A stretch of 37,177 bases of DNA from Candidatus Paraburkholderia kirkii (GCA_001189345.1 LFKV01000013.1:1-37177), one strand, 5' to 3'. Numbered from the stretch's first letter, positions 26,613 to 35,586 are shown. Notes: a model not told the origin generated them from the sequence alone. Program-made: numbers and translations.

Positions 26613-26654
26613 GTTCGTGCAAGACGCATCAATGCAGGAGTCGAACAGGCAATC

Positions 26655-27833
26655 ATGAGTGAGCAGTCGAGCGCGTCGAAGGCGGCGCCTGGTAGTCCCA
26701 ACGATCGGCGAGAGCTGGGCGGTCCTCTGTCCGGCGTGAGCCCGGATGACAACTTCGTGCAGATCGTCGACGTCGTGAAGAAATTCGGCGAGACGACGGC
26801 CGTGCGCGGCGTCAACCTGTCGGTGAGGAAGGGCGAGCTGTTCGCGCTGCTCGGCAGTTCGGGTTGCGGAAAATCGACGCTCCTGCGCATGCTCGCCGGC
26901 CTCGAATCCGTGACCGAAGGACAGATCCTGATCGACGGCGAGGACCTCGCCAGGATGCCGCCGTATCACCGCCCGGTGAACATGATGTTCCAGTCCTACG
27001 CGCTCTTTCCGCACATGAGCGTGGAGTCGAACGTCGCGTTCGGGCTGAAACAGGAAGGCGTGCGCGGCGGCGAGCTGAAGGACCGCGTGCACAACGTGCT
27101 CGAGCTCGTGCAGATGGCGAAGTACGCGAAGCGCAAGCCGCATCAGCTCTCGGGCGGCCAGCAGCAGCGCGTCGCGCTCGCGCGCAGCCTCGTCAAGCGC
27201 CCGAAGCTCCTGCTGCTCGACGAGCCGATGTCCGCGCTCGACAAGCAGATCCGTCAGCGCACGCAGATCGAGCTCGTCAACATTCTCGACCAGGTGGGCG
27301 TCACCTGCATCATGGTGACGCACGACCAGGAAGAGGCGATGACGATGGCCAACCGTCTCGCCGTGATGAGCGAGGGGCAGATCGTGCAGCTCGGCACGCC
27401 GCACGAAGTCTACGAGTATCCGAACACGCGCTTCTCTGCACAGTTCATCGGCTCGACCAATCTGTTCGACGGCAATGTCGTCGAGGACGAGCCGGATCAC
27501 GTGTTCGTCGAATCGCCGGACCTGCCGGTGCGCCTATACGTGAACCACGGCATCACCGGGCCACTCGGCATGCCGGTGACCATCTCCGTGCGGCCGGAGC
27601 GCATCGCGCTGATGAGAAAGCCGCCCGAAGGCGCATACAACTGGGGGCGCGGCAAGGTGAGCAACATCGCGTACATGGGCGGCTACACGCTCTATCACGT
27701 GACGCTCGATTCCGGCAAGGTCGTGGTCGCGAACCTGTCGAGCCTCGCACTCGGCGAGATCGATTCGCCCACCTTCGACGACGAAGTCTACGTGCGCTGG
27801 AGCGCGTCGGCGGGCGTGGTGCTGACCTCATGA
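26655..27833 (+). CDS. potG: Putrescine ABC transporter ATP-binding subunit
   Basis: Cytoplasmic ATPase of the polyamine importer; 392 residues. After a 35-residue polar N-terminus come [20 protein letters not shown], Walker [17 protein letters not shown] (about residue 73), Q-loop [14 protein letters not shown], signature [15 protein letters not shown], Walker [14 protein letters not shown] and H-loop [16 protein letters not shown]. The C-terminal third is the TOBE-type domain ([13 protein letters not shown]). Its stop overlaps the potH start by four bases, indicating translational coupling. Intact. Confidence 0.93.
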   Translation: MSEQSSASKAAPGSPNDRRELGGPLSGVSPDDNFVQIVDVVKKFGETTAVRGVNLSVRKGELFALLGSSGCGKSTLLRMLAGLESVTEGQILIDGEDLARMPPYHRPVNMMFQSYALFPHMSVESNVAFGLKQEGVRGGELKDRVHNVLELVQMAKYAKRKPHQLSGGQQQRVALARSLVKRPKLLLLDEPMSALDKQIRQRTQIELVNILDQVGVTCIMVTHDQEEAMTMANRLAVMSEGQIVQLGTPHEVYEYPNTRFSAQFIGSTNLFDGNVVEDEPDHVFVESPDLPVRLYVNHGITGPLGMPVTISVRPERIALMRKPPEGAYNWGRGKVSNIAYMGGYTLYHVTLDSGKVVVANLSSLALGEIDSPTFDDEVYVRWSASAGVVLTS

Positions 27834-28738
27834 TGATGAAGCTGCTCAACAGTTTCGGCGTCAGCGGCCGCACGCTCGTCATCGGCGGGCCGTATCTGTG
27901 GCTGCTGCTGCTGTTCTTCGTGCCGTTCCTGCTGGTCGTGAAGATCAGCTTCGCGGACAGCCAGCTCGGCATTCCGCCGTACACGGAACTCGTGGCGATG
28001 AAGGAGGGCGTGATGAACATCGCGCTCGATTTCTCGCACTACGCGTTCCTGCTGACCGACAGCCTGTACTTCGCGACCTACATGAACTCGCTGCTGGTCG
28101 CGGCGGTCTCGACGGTGCTGTGCCTGCTGATCGGCTATCCGATGGCGTATTACATCGCGCGCTCGAATTCGGCCACGCGCAACCTGCTGCTGATGGCCGT
28201 GATGCTGCCGTTCTGGACATCGTTCCTGATCCGCGTGTATGCGTGGATCGGCATTCTCAAGAACAACGGCTTGCTGAACAACTTCCTGATGTCGATCGGC
28301 CTGATTCATTCGCCGATCGAGCTGTATCACACGAATGTTGCGGTGTATATCGGGATGGTGTATTCGTATCTGCCGTTTCTCGTGATGCCGCTCTACGCGC
28401 ACCTCGTGAAGATGGACCTGACCTTGCTCGAGGCCGCCTACGATCTCGGCGCGAAGCCGTGGAAGGCGTTCGTGCAGATCACGCTGCCGCTCTCGAAGAA
28501 CGGCATCATCGCGGGCTGTCTGCTCGTGTTCATTCCGGCGGTGGGCGAGTACGTGATCCCGGAGCTGCTCGGCGGCGCCGACACGCTGATGATCGGCCGC
28601 GTCATGTGGAACGAGTTCTTCGACAACGCCGACTGGCCGATGGCCTCGGCCGTCACCTGCGCGATGGTCCTGCTGCTGCTCGTGCCGATGGCGCTCTTCC
28701 AGCATTTTCAGGCGAAGCAACTGGAGGAGAAGCGATGA
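27830..28738 (+). CDS. potH: Putrescine ABC transporter permease PotH
   Basis: Inner-membrane permease, 302 residues, with about six helices: YLWLLLLFFVPFLLVVKISF, MNSLLVAAVSTVLCLLIGYP, LLLMAVMLPFWTSFLIRVYA, VAVYIGMVYSYLPFLVMPLY, the EAA loop LLEAAYDLGAKPWKAFVQIT that docks on the ATPase, and a final VTCAMVLLLLVPMALF. Three consecutive ATG codons open the frame. The first (27830) overlaps the potG stop as ATGA and is my choice; the second or third are possible. Intact. Confidence 0.93.
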   Translation: MMMKLLNSFGVSGRTLVIGGPYLWLLLLFFVPFLLVVKISFADSQLGIPPYTELVAMKEGVMNIALDFSHYAFLLTDSLYFATYMNSLLVAAVSTVLCLLIGYPMAYYIARSNSATRNLLLMAVMLPFWTSFLIRVYAWIGILKNNGLLNNFLMSIGLIHSPIELYHTNVAVYIGMVYSYLPFLVMPLYAHLVKMDLTLLEAAYDLGAKPWKAFVQITLPLSKNGIIAGCLLVFIPAVGEYVIPELLGGADTLMIGRVMWNEFFDNADWPMASAVTCAMVLLLLVPMALFQHFQAKQLEEKR

Positions 28739-29556
28739 TCAAGCCGAGCCGTTCGCTTCAGCTCACCTCGCTCGGGATCGGGTTCGCGTTTCTCTATATC
28801 CCGATCATCAGCCTGATCGTCTACTCGTTCAACGAGTCGCAACTCGTGACCGTGTGGACCGCGTTCTCGCTCAAGTGGTATCGCGCGCTCTGGTACGACG
28901 ACGAGCTCATCAACGCCGCGTGGCTCTCGCTGCGCATCGCGTTTCTGACGGCCTGCGCGTCGGTCGTAATCGGCACGTGGGCGGGCTTCGTGCTCGCGCG
29001 CATGGGGCGCTTCCGGGGCTTCACGCTGTACACGGGCATGATCAACGCGCCGCTCGTGATTCCCGAGGTCATCCAGGGCATCTCGCTGCTGCTGCTCTTC
29101 GTCGAGATGGCGAAGCTGATCGGCTGGCCGGCGGGGCGCGGACTCTTCACGATCTGGATCGGGCACGTGATGCTGTGCATCTCGTATGTCGCGATCATCG
29201 TGGAGTCGCGCGCGCGCGAGCTGAATCCGTCGCTGGAAGAGGCCGCGCTCGATCTCGGCGCGACGCCCCTGAGCGTGTTCTTCACGATCACGCTGCCGCT
29301 GATCTCCCAGGCGCTCGTGGCGGGCTGGCTGCTGTCGTTCACGCTGTCGATCGACGATCTGGTGCTGTCCGCGTTCCTGTCCGGCCCCGGATCTACGACG
29401 CTGCCGCTCGTCGTGTTCTCGCGCGTGCGCCTCGGCCTGAATCCGGAGATAAACGCGCTCGCGACCTTGTTCATCGCGCTGGTGACGGCAGGGGTGATCG
29501 CCGCGAATTACTTCATGCAGCGCAATGAGCGCAGAAGGCTCGCGGCCGTGATGTAA
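28735..29556 (+). CDS. potI: Putrescine ABC transporter permease PotI
   Basis: Second permease of the polyamine importer, 273 residues, pairing with PotH. Helices include LGIGFAFLYIPIISLIVYSF, AFLTACASVVIGTWAGFVLA and INAPLVIPEVIQGISLLLLF; the EAA loop is LEEAALDLGATPLSVFFTIT, followed by LSIDDLVLSAFLSGPGSTTL, a stretch typical of PotI/PotC. The start overlaps the potH stop (ATGA) and GGAGGAG lies just upstream. An IS50-like element begins 42 bp after its stop, leaving the gene intact. Confidence 0.93.
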   Translation: MIKPSRSLQLTSLGIGFAFLYIPIISLIVYSFNESQLVTVWTAFSLKWYRALWYDDELINAAWLSLRIAFLTACASVVIGTWAGFVLARMGRFRGFTLYTGMINAPLVIPEVIQGISLLLLFVEMAKLIGWPAGRGLFTIWIGHVMLCISYVAIIVESRARELNPSLEEAALDLGATPLSVFFTITLPLISQALVAGWLLSFTLSIDDLVLSAFLSGPGSTTLPLVVFSRVRLGLNPEINALATLFIALVTAGVIAANYFMQRNERRRLAAVM

Positions 29557-29588
29557 CGCCGGCGCTCGAAGCGGAAAAGAAGCACGGC

Positions 29589-29597
29589 CCTTGAACG
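29589..29597. repeat. Target-site duplication, left copy (CCTTGAACG)
   Basis: Nine bases identical to those at 31062-31070, directly abutting the left end of the IS50-like element. Nine bases is the duplication size of IS50. Confidence 0.85.
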
Positions 29598-31061
29598 CAT
29601 TGCCTTATACAGAAGTATCATACCCACCACGCAAGATTTGAATGGTGATGACCGCATCCATAACTCGTTGCATGCCGATCCACAGGGTCTTTGCACCGGG
29701 TTCACCATCGCTCTTGCGCCCTAGAAAACTGCCCAGTGACGCAATCATCCGTATCATTTGGTTAAGCGTCAGTGGTTTTTGGGGCGTGGTTTCTTCGAAA
29801 GCACACGAGCACCATGTATCTCGTCGGTTTCAAAGAACAGCGAGGCGTCCAAGTCCGGACATGTTCTGCCCAGGCGCATGAGCCGTGCGATACGCCACGA
29901 CACCACCATGTACAGCACCAGCGCCTTTTCCACCCGCTCCATCTGCGAGAGCTGCAGCGCTTCAACCCGGCAAGCGTTCTTCAGTACATTGAAGAACATC
30001 TCGATCTCCCACCTCGCGCGATACCAGTCAATGAGTTCGACGAGCGCATCCGTATCAAGTACTTCACGATTGGTGACAAGACGCCAGATAACGGGCTTCA
30101 CACTCGCTGGCGCATCAACCTCATAGGCTTCGATGCAGGTGAGTGCCAGCCCAACGCGTGCGGGCAAGGTGATGCGCTGGCTACGCAGTTCCTGCGTAAC
30201 CTCACGCGTCTTCTGGCCACTGCGCCCAGGTAGCACGAAAGTAAGATGGCCGAGCACGTCACCCGTATGGACCTTTTCCCACAGCTTTCCTTCATCATCC
30301 AGGGCGCGATTGTGCTGTGAACGGATCAGCCAGTCCGCTGGTTCACCGAGTTCCTGAGCTCGCTGCATGAGTGCCGCGATGTCGCCTTCACGATCGGCCA
30401 CATACACCAGTCGCGTTTGCGGCAACTGCCGCGCTTGAGCGGCCACGAGCTCATAGCTTTCGATCCACCGCGCACTTTCCTTGATGCCGCCACGCTTGCC
30501 GTGCACATCGCGTGGCTCACACGCCCACATCCAAGAATTCACGACCCCCAGCGGCTCTCGATCCGGGCTTACCGCATAGGTCGCGTGAAGATACATGCCC
30601 ACCTGTGCTTCATAGCTGAGAGGCCCCGCTCCCTCGATGTCCTGAGCGTTAAAATTCAGCTCGGTCGTATCGTCAATGCACAGTACTACCGGCAACGACT
30701 TCATGCGCGAGGCGGTGCGATCCCAATGCGGCTGCATCATGTCGCGCCAGTTCGATGCGCTCATTGCCCAGAAACCGATAGGCCCCCAGCGTCTCAGCCC
30801 AGCCTTCGCACGCGCCCGGAATGCTGGCCGTGGGTCGTCCCGCAAACCGCCTGATCAACTCCTTGGCGCGCCGATCACGCCGTGGATCGCCCAAGTCCAA
30901 CGTCTCAAATTCCTCATCCACCCATGCCCCCGCGTCGTCTCTCACATTCATACCTAAAATCCGAGAGTAAACGCGAAATCCGCATTGTTTACAACCCCTT
31001 TGTGACCGCTTTCCTATCCCAACATCGCTTCCGGGTGTGTCGACTTCTGTATAAAGAGATG
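29598..31061 (-). mobile_element. IS4-family (IS50-like) insertion sequence, complete ends, 1464 bp
   Basis: The left end CATTGCCTTATACAGAAGT and the inverted right end CATCTCTTTATACAGAAGT match at 16 of 19 positions. Both resemble the IS50 outer end (CTGACTCTTATACACAAGT). A 9-bp duplication CCTTGAACG flanks it exactly (29589-29597 and 31062-31070), so insertion was a simple transposition and neither end has been rearranged since. It carries one transposase gene on the minus strand, damaged by two frameshifts, so it cannot move on its own unless a complete copy exists elsewhere. It sits between potI and the threonine dehydratase pseudogene and interrupts neither. Confidence 0.92.
29605..30951 (-). 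pseudogene. IS4/IS50-like transposase with two frameshifts
   Basis: About 448 codons in three frames. The N-terminus (MNVRDDAGAWVDEEFETLDL, then GDPRRDRRAKELIRRFAG and GAYRFLGNE) is a DNA-binding domain of the Tn5 transposase type. A one-base insertion near 30757 separates it from the catalytic part, which holds the DDE residues: Asp in LCIDDTTELNF, Asp in VYVADREGDI and Glu in WYRARWEIEMFFNVLKNA. This frame stops early at 29769. The native C-terminus (KPLTLNQMIRMIASLGSF, then GEPGAKTLWIGMQRVMDAV) is in another frame after a second indel near 29790, ending at TAA 29605-29607 inside the terminal repeat. Confidence 0.9.
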
Positions 31062-31070
31062 CCTTGAACG
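31062..31070. repeat. Target-site duplication, right copy (CCTTGAACG)
   Basis: Exact match to 29589-29597, abutting the right end of the IS50-like element. Confidence 0.85.
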
Positions 31071-31084
31071 GGGCCGCGTGGCAT

Positions 31085-32086
31085 TCAGACGGCGGCCAGA
31101 TGCCGCGCGAACGTCGCCGGATCGGTATTGGTGCCGCACAGCAGCCACCTACGCGCTTGCCCTGCAGACGCTCGCGCAACGGGCCGAGCAGGGCAGCCGT
31201 GGCGGCGGCGCACGCGGGCTCGACCGCGAGCTTGAGTTCGTTGAAAAGCTGCAGCATGCCGTGCCGCAACTGGTTGTCCGAGACGGCGACGATCTCGTCG
31301 ATATGCCGCCGGCAGAGCTCATAGCTGTACTGCTCGGTGTGCGGCGCCATCAGCGAATCGGCGATGCCGTGCATCGCGCCCATTCTGATCGTGTGATTCG
31401 CCGCGAAGCTGCGGCTCATCGCGTCCGACCCTTCGGCTCGACGCCGTACACGTGCAGCGACGGATTCGCGAGACGCATGGCCGTCGACACGCCGGCCGCG
31501 AGCCCGCCGCCGCCGATCGGGAGAATGACCGCTTCGAGATCGGGCGCCTGCGAGGTCCACTCGTAGCCGAGCGTCGCCGTGCCGAGCACCGTGCGATAGC
31601 CGTTGAACGGATGGATGAACACGCGTCCTTCCTCCGCCTCGACGCGCCGCACGACGTCGAACGCTTCGGCGACGTTCTCCGCGAACACGACTTCCGCGCC
31701 GAAGCGCCGGCACAGCGCCACGCGCGCCGGGTTCGCGCTCCTGATGATCACGACCTTCGCGCCCACCTCCATGCGTTGCGCCGCATACGCGACGACCACG
31801 GCGTGATTGCCCGCCGACACGCACGTGACGCCCGCCGAGCGTTCGCCGTCGGAGAGCGCGAGGATGTTGGAGAACGCGCCGCCCGCCTTGAAGGTACCGC
31901 TCGCCTGCAGCAGTTCGAACTTGAACGTGATGGGCGTGCCTTCGAGTGTCGGAAAGTCGTGGCGCTCGAACGTCGGCGTGCGCGCGACCCAGGGCGTGAG
32001 GGCCATGTGCTGCTCGGCGATTTCGTCGAGCGTCGGGATCGGCGTGCCGTCGATCTATGGTCGGAATGCTGCGTGGCGGTGGACAT
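31085..32086 (-). pseudogene. Threonine/serine dehydratase (catabolic type), at least three frameshifts
   Basis: Fold-type II PLP enzyme that would deaminate threonine to 2-oxobutyrate. Family segments are clear: GTPIPTLDEIAEQHMALTPW, PITFKFELLQASGTFKAGGA with the PLP Lys, VSAGNHAVVVAYAAQ and the phosphate-binding ILPIGGGGLAAGVSTA. The 5' end is broken near 32050 (an in-frame TAG just before IDGTPIP; the likely ATG is at 32086). A base is missing near 31428 (after VEPKG; the tail SFAANHTIRMGAMHGIADSL is in the next frame). A third shift near 31148 separates LQGKRVG from LLCGTNTDPATFARHL. The native stop is at 31085-31087, 15 bp from the IS50-like duplication. No frame could give an active enzyme. 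Confidence 0.88.
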
Positions 32087-32108
32087 GGCTTCGATCGCGC
32101 TGGATGGG

Positions 32109-33344
32109 TCAGTGAGCCTGTGCTTCGACGGACATGCTGTGAATGAACTTGCCGAGGAACGCTTCGCACTGCGCGAGCTGTTCGAGCGACACGCACTCGT
32201 TCGCCTTGTGCGCCTGTTCGATGTTGCCCGGCCCGCACACGATGCTCGGCACGCCCGCGTTGGCGAACAGGCCCGCCTCGGTGCCGTAGGCGACCTTGCG
32301 CTTGTCCTGGTTTTCCGTGAGCGCGCGCACGAGTTGCGTGATCGCGGCCTGCTCGGTGGCGTCGAGACCGGGCGCGGAAGCGAGCTTCGTGAATTCGATT
32401 GCAGCGTTGCCGTGCTCCTTCAGCATCTTCGGCAGCAGCGTGTCCCGCGCGTACGACTCGATGCGCCCGAAAATCTGCTCGGGGTTCAGGGTCGGCAGGT
32501 TGCGGAATTCGAAGTCGAAGGTGCATTCGGCGGGCACGGTGTTGATCGCGTTGCCGCCCTTGATGGTGCTCGTCTGGCCGGTGGTGAAGGACACGTCGTA
32601 CAGCTCGTCGAACGGGCCGTGCGCGCGGAACTCGTCGACCAGGTCGCGAATGTGGCAGATGAGCCGCGCAGCATATTCGATCGCGTTCAGGCCCTTCGGT
32701 GTTAGCGACGAATGAGCGGCGAAACCGCGCACGCAGCAGCGGTAAGTGTTGATGCCCTTGTGCGAGATGATCGGGCGCATCGAGGTCGGTTCGCCAACGA
32801 TGCAGCCGTCGGGCCTGACGCCGCGTTTGAGCAGGTCGGCGATCATGAGCGGCGCGCCGGCGCAGCCGACTTCTTCGTCGTACGAAAGCGCGAAGTGGAT
32901 GGGTTTGGCGAGCTTCGTGGCCTGCATCCTTGGCAGCATGGCCAGCGCCGCGCCGATGAAGCCTTTCATGTCGCACGAACCGCGGCCGTAGAGCAGGCCG
33001 TCGCGCACTTCGGGCCTGAACGGATCGCTCTGCCAGTCCTGGCCGTCGACGGGCACGACGTCAGTGTGCCCGGAGAGCACGATGCCGCCGTTGGTCTGGC
33101 CGCCGTGCGCGGGCACGGTGGCGAAGAGATTCGCCCACTGGCCGCGGGGATCGGTGGTGATGGCGGCTTCGATGCCTGCCTTGCGCAGTTCGTCGCGTAC
33201 GGTTTCGATGAGGCCGAGATTCGGATTGCGGCTGACAGTGTCGAAAGAAACGAGCCGTTCGATCCACGGCAGGGAGATTGGCGACGAGGTTCTTGACGCG
33301 GAAGTTGAGGCTCCGAGATGCGCCGTATCAGCGATCTGTGACAT
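32109..33344 (-). CDS. argE: Acetylornithine deacetylase ArgE
   Basis: Zinc M20 hydrolase that frees ornithine from N-acetylornithine in arginine synthesis; 411 residues. Metal-ligand and catalytic motifs: VLSGHTDVVPVDGQDW, YGRGSCDMKGFIGAAL, and FALSYDEEVGCAGAPLMI with the Glu-Glu pair; later GCIVGEPTSMRPIISHKG and a dimerisation domain (CVRGFAAHSSLTPKGLNAIE). I placed the start at MSQIADTAHLG (33342-33344) because AGGAG lies eight bases upstream; 20 further codons upstream are not family-like. It is intact although an IS-related deletion ends about 150 bp before it. Confidence 0.92.
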   Translation of the reverse strand: MSQIADTAHLGASTSASRTSSPISLPWIERLVSFDTVSRNPNLGLIETVRDELRKAGIEAAITTDPRGQWANLFATVPAHGGQTNGGIVLSGHTDVVPVDGQDWQSDPFRPEVRDGLLYGRGSCDMKGFIGAALAMLPRMQATKLAKPIHFALSYDEEVGCAGAPLMIADLLKRGVRPDGCIVGEPTSMRPIISHKGINTYRCCVRGFAAHSSLTPKGLNAIEYAARLICHIRDLVDEFRAHGPFDELYDVSFTTGQTSTIKGGNAINTVPAECTFDFEFRNLPTLNPEQIFGRIESYARDTLLPKMLKEHGNAAIEFTKLASAPGLDATEQAAITQLVRALTENQDKRKVAYGTEAGLFANAGVPSIVCGPGNIEQAHKANECVSLEQLAQCEAFLGKFIHSMSVEAQAH

Positions 33345-33371
33345 GTTTTGACTCCTGCAGTTTAGAGTTCG

Positions 33372-33377
33372 ATCATA
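33372..33377 (-). promoter_or_regulatory. Candidate -10 box for argE
   Basis: TATGAT on the minus strand, 28 bp ahead of the argE ATG, with suitable room for a start site and ribosome binding site. No good -35 lies 17 bp upstream; the position falls within the palindrome at 33379-33417. Confidence 0.35.
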
Positions 33378-33378
33378 G

Positions 33379-33417
33379 CCCAAAAGGGGGGTGCTGGCCT
33401 GCACCTGGGCTTTTGGG
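33379..33417. repeat. Hairpin/palindrome directly upstream of the putative argE -10
   Basis: Outer arms CCCAAAAG and CTTTTGGG (8 of 8) enclose inner arms GGTGC and GCACC around a six-base loop. On neither strand is it followed by a T run, so it is not a usual terminator. It may be an operator, or the end of a removed repeat. Confidence 0.5.
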
Positions 33418-33551
33418 GCTTCGGTTCGCGTTTTTGCTTTCTGCTAGGTTTGTTCGTTTCGTTTGCTTGGGCTTTCTTTCGTGAAACTTGTTTTCTTTGA
33501 AGTTGACCCGCGAAAACGGACACTTCTTCTTTTTGAAGAGGAGGTGCCGAA

Positions 33552-33866
33552 ATGGGCAAGACTCGTACACCGTACCCGGCGGAGTTTCGGGCGCATATGG
33601 TGGAACTGGTCAAGGCCGGGCGTACACCACGGGAGCTCGCGCGCGAGTTCGAACCGACGGCGCAGACCATCGTCAACTGGTGCGCGCAGGCTGAGCGTGA
33701 TGCTGGCGTACGGCATGACGGGGTGACCACGGCTGAACGGCAGGAACTGACGCGTCTGCGCCGTGAGAATCGCCAATTAAAAATGGAGCGCGACATTCTC
33801 TCGCAGGCTGCGGCCTGGTTCGCGAGAGAGACGGGAGCCGTGCCACCGAAGGGTACGGATTCGTGA
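33552..33866 (+). CDS. IS3-family transposase OrfA
   Basis: Intact 104-residue OrfA. A helix-turn-helix (YPAEFRAHMVELVKAGRTPR, then ELAREFEPTAQTIVNW) is followed by a leucine-zipper-like helix (LTRLRRENRQLKMERDIL). GAGGAGG lies just upstream. Its stop (TGA 33864-33866) overlaps the start of the orfB frame by a few bases. In this family a -1 ribosomal frameshift joins OrfA and OrfB into the active transposase. OrfB is broken, so OrfA alone would act at most as a repressor. Confidence 0.88.
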   Translation: MGKTRTPYPAEFRAHMVELVKAGRTPRELAREFEPTAQTIVNWCAQAERDAGVRHDGVTTAERQELTRLRRENRQLKMERDILSQAAAWFARETGAVPPKGTDS

Positions 33867-34794
33867 AAGCGAACCGGGCCCGCTGGCCCATTGCTAAGAT
33901 GGCACGGCTGCTCGGGGTCTCGACGAGCGGCTTTTACGCATGGCTGGTACGCGAGCCATCGCAGCAAGCATGCAGCGATGCGCTGCTGCTCGCACGCATC
34001 CGTACGCTGCATGCGAGCTCGCGCGGGACGTATTCACGCGCAGCTCGCACGCGAAGGCATGCACGTGGGACGCAAGCGGGTGGCGCGACTCATGCGTATG
34101 GCAGGGTTGTGTGGGGCCAGCCGACGGCGCTGGCCACGTACCACGCGGCAACGTGCGGGGGCGCGGCGAGCACCCGACCTGGTACGTCGGCACTTCAGCG
34201 CTGAGGCGATGAACGTGCTTGTGGGTTGCAGATGCCACCCACATCCCGACTGATGAGGGGTTTCTGTATTTGGCCGTAGTGCTTGACGTGTTCAGCCGGC
34301 GCATCGTGGGCTGGGCGATGTCCAACCATCTGTACACGGAACTCATGCTGCGAGCGCTGGACATGGCATTGCAGCAGCGCCACCACGAGGGGGTGATTCT
34401 ACATTCGGACCAAGGCTGTCAGTACACGTCTATTGCCTTCGGTCGACGTTGTCGCGAGGCCGGCGTGCAACCATCAATGGGGACAGCCGGCGACGCCTAT
34501 GACAACGCGATGTGTGAGTCGTTCTTCGGCACGCTCGAGGCCGAGCTGCTATCGCGCGAACACCTCGCCACTCACGAACAGGCGCGTCAACGAGTGTTCT
34601 CATTCCTGGAGGGCTGGTACAACGTACGCCGCCTGCACAGCAGCATCGGGTATTGCTCGCCGCTCGAATTCGAAAACCTGCACGCGCCACATCAACCGTC
34701 ATCGCAGCGCGGGTTGCCCACCGCCGGACAGCGTCATGGTCGAGAGAAAGCGACCCGCCGCCCGGCCGTGGACAACCCGCGAATCAACCCTTAA
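33863..34794 (+). pseudogene. IS3-family transposase OrfB, two internal indels
   Basis: The integrase-type catalytic half of the transposase. The start overlaps OrfA (GYGFVKANRARWPIAKMARL, then LGVSTSGFYAW). Near 34032 about ten bases are missing: the expected GAPR between RGT-Y and IHAQLAREG is lost, shifting the frame. Near 34221 an extra G turns the native VLWVADATHIPT into VLVGCRC. After this the DDE core is in order: Asp in WVADATHIPTDEGF, Asp in VILHSDQGCQYTS and Glu in NAMCESFFGTLEAELL, ending with YNVRRLHSSIGYCSPLEFE. Inactive. Confidence 0.88.
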
Positions 34795-34856
34795 AGGAGG
34801 CTAGACCAAACCAAATGGCTGACTACGAATCTGTCCGTCAAACCGGGGCAACCTCA

Positions 34857-35549
34857 GACGTATGGATACCGACGTGCTTGGGCGTTGCTGAGGCGAAGCC
34901 GGGACATGCTGGCTCAACCGCGAGTAAATGCAAAGCGCGTGTATCGCGTGATGCGTCGCCACGGCCTGCTGCTTGAACATCGCCCTCGGCACGCCTCGTC
35001 TACGCGTCGGCATGACGGCAAGGTCGCGGTGGATAGCAGCAACATGCGTTGGTGCTCGGATGGCTTCGAATTCCGCTGCGATGCCGGTGTCCCATTGCGT
35101 GTCGTCTTCGCACTCGACTGTTGCGACCGCGAAGCCATGAGTTGGGTCGCGAGCACAGGCGGTTACACTGGCGATATGGTGTGCGTGACGTCATGCTTCA
35201 AGCCGTCGAGAACCGCTTCACCGGCGCGTTGAAGGCCGAAAGGGAAGTCGAGTGGTTAAGCGACGATGGTTCCTGCTACATTGCCGATGACACATTGAAG
35301 TTCTCTCGAAAAATCGGACTGAAGCCAGTAACGACACCCGTCAGAAGTCCGCAAAGCAACGGGATGGCCGAGAGCTTCGTTAAAACGATGAAGCGTGATT
35401 ACGTTTCGTGGATGCCGAAACCCGACGCCAGGACGGCGCTGCAAAATCTGGCCATCGCGTTCGACCACGATAACGAGTCACACCCGCATAGCGCCCTTAA
35501 ATACCGCTCGCCGCGCGAGTTTCATCGGCAAGCAAATCCTCCAACCTAA
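34857..35549 (+). pseudogene. IS2-group transposase OrfB, 5'-truncated and frameshifted
   Basis: The reading frame enters at TYGYRRAWALLRRSRDMLAQ and continues NAKRVYRVMRRHGLLLEH and [16 protein letters not shown], where the first catalytic Asp lies. Near 35182 a TG dinucleotide is duplicated (ATGGTGTGCGTGAC, native [12 protein letters not shown]), moving the rest into the next frame: [39 protein letters not shown] (catalytic Glu) and [14 protein letters not shown]. Stop at 35547-35549. A fragment of roughly three quarters of an OrfB. Confidence 0.85.
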
Positions 35550-35586
35550 GCGGGACCGGCTGTCCGGTTATGCGGGGGCAAGTCCA
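34857..35586 (+). mobile_element. IS2-group (IS3 family) remnant, 3' half with right end
   Basis: Starts abruptly in mid-orfB at the right end of the IS3 element and ends at a terminal repeat TGTCCGGTTATGCGGGGGCA finishing AGTCCA at 35586. The 5' half, with orfA and the left end, is missing. The right end lies inside the last codons of mfd, so the original insertion was at the 3' end of mfd. Confidence 0.78.

Larger units (their letters stand above)
33498..34856 (+). mobile_element. IS3-family insertion sequence, 1359 bp, no matching flanks
   Basis: The left end TGAAGTTGACCCGCGAAAAC and the inverted right end TGAGGTTGCCCCGGTTTGAC form imperfect terminal repeats that begin with TG, as in IS3 elements. 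Inside are orfA (33552-33866) and a damaged orfB (33863-34794) with a DDE integrase core. The bases flanking the ends (CTT on the left, GAC on the right) do not match, so there is no target duplication. The right side abuts an IS2-group transposase remnant in mid-gene, while the left side is the argE upstream region. This is best explained by insertion into the IS2-like element and a later deletion starting at the left end. Confidence 0.8.

Noticed and set aside
30673..32976. 767-codon minus-strand frame spanning the IS50-like element, threonine dehydratase and argE
   Set aside because: It is a chance join of the transposase N-terminus with out-of-frame parts of the two upstream genes. Only its 3' end (from MNVRDDAG) is real coding sequence.
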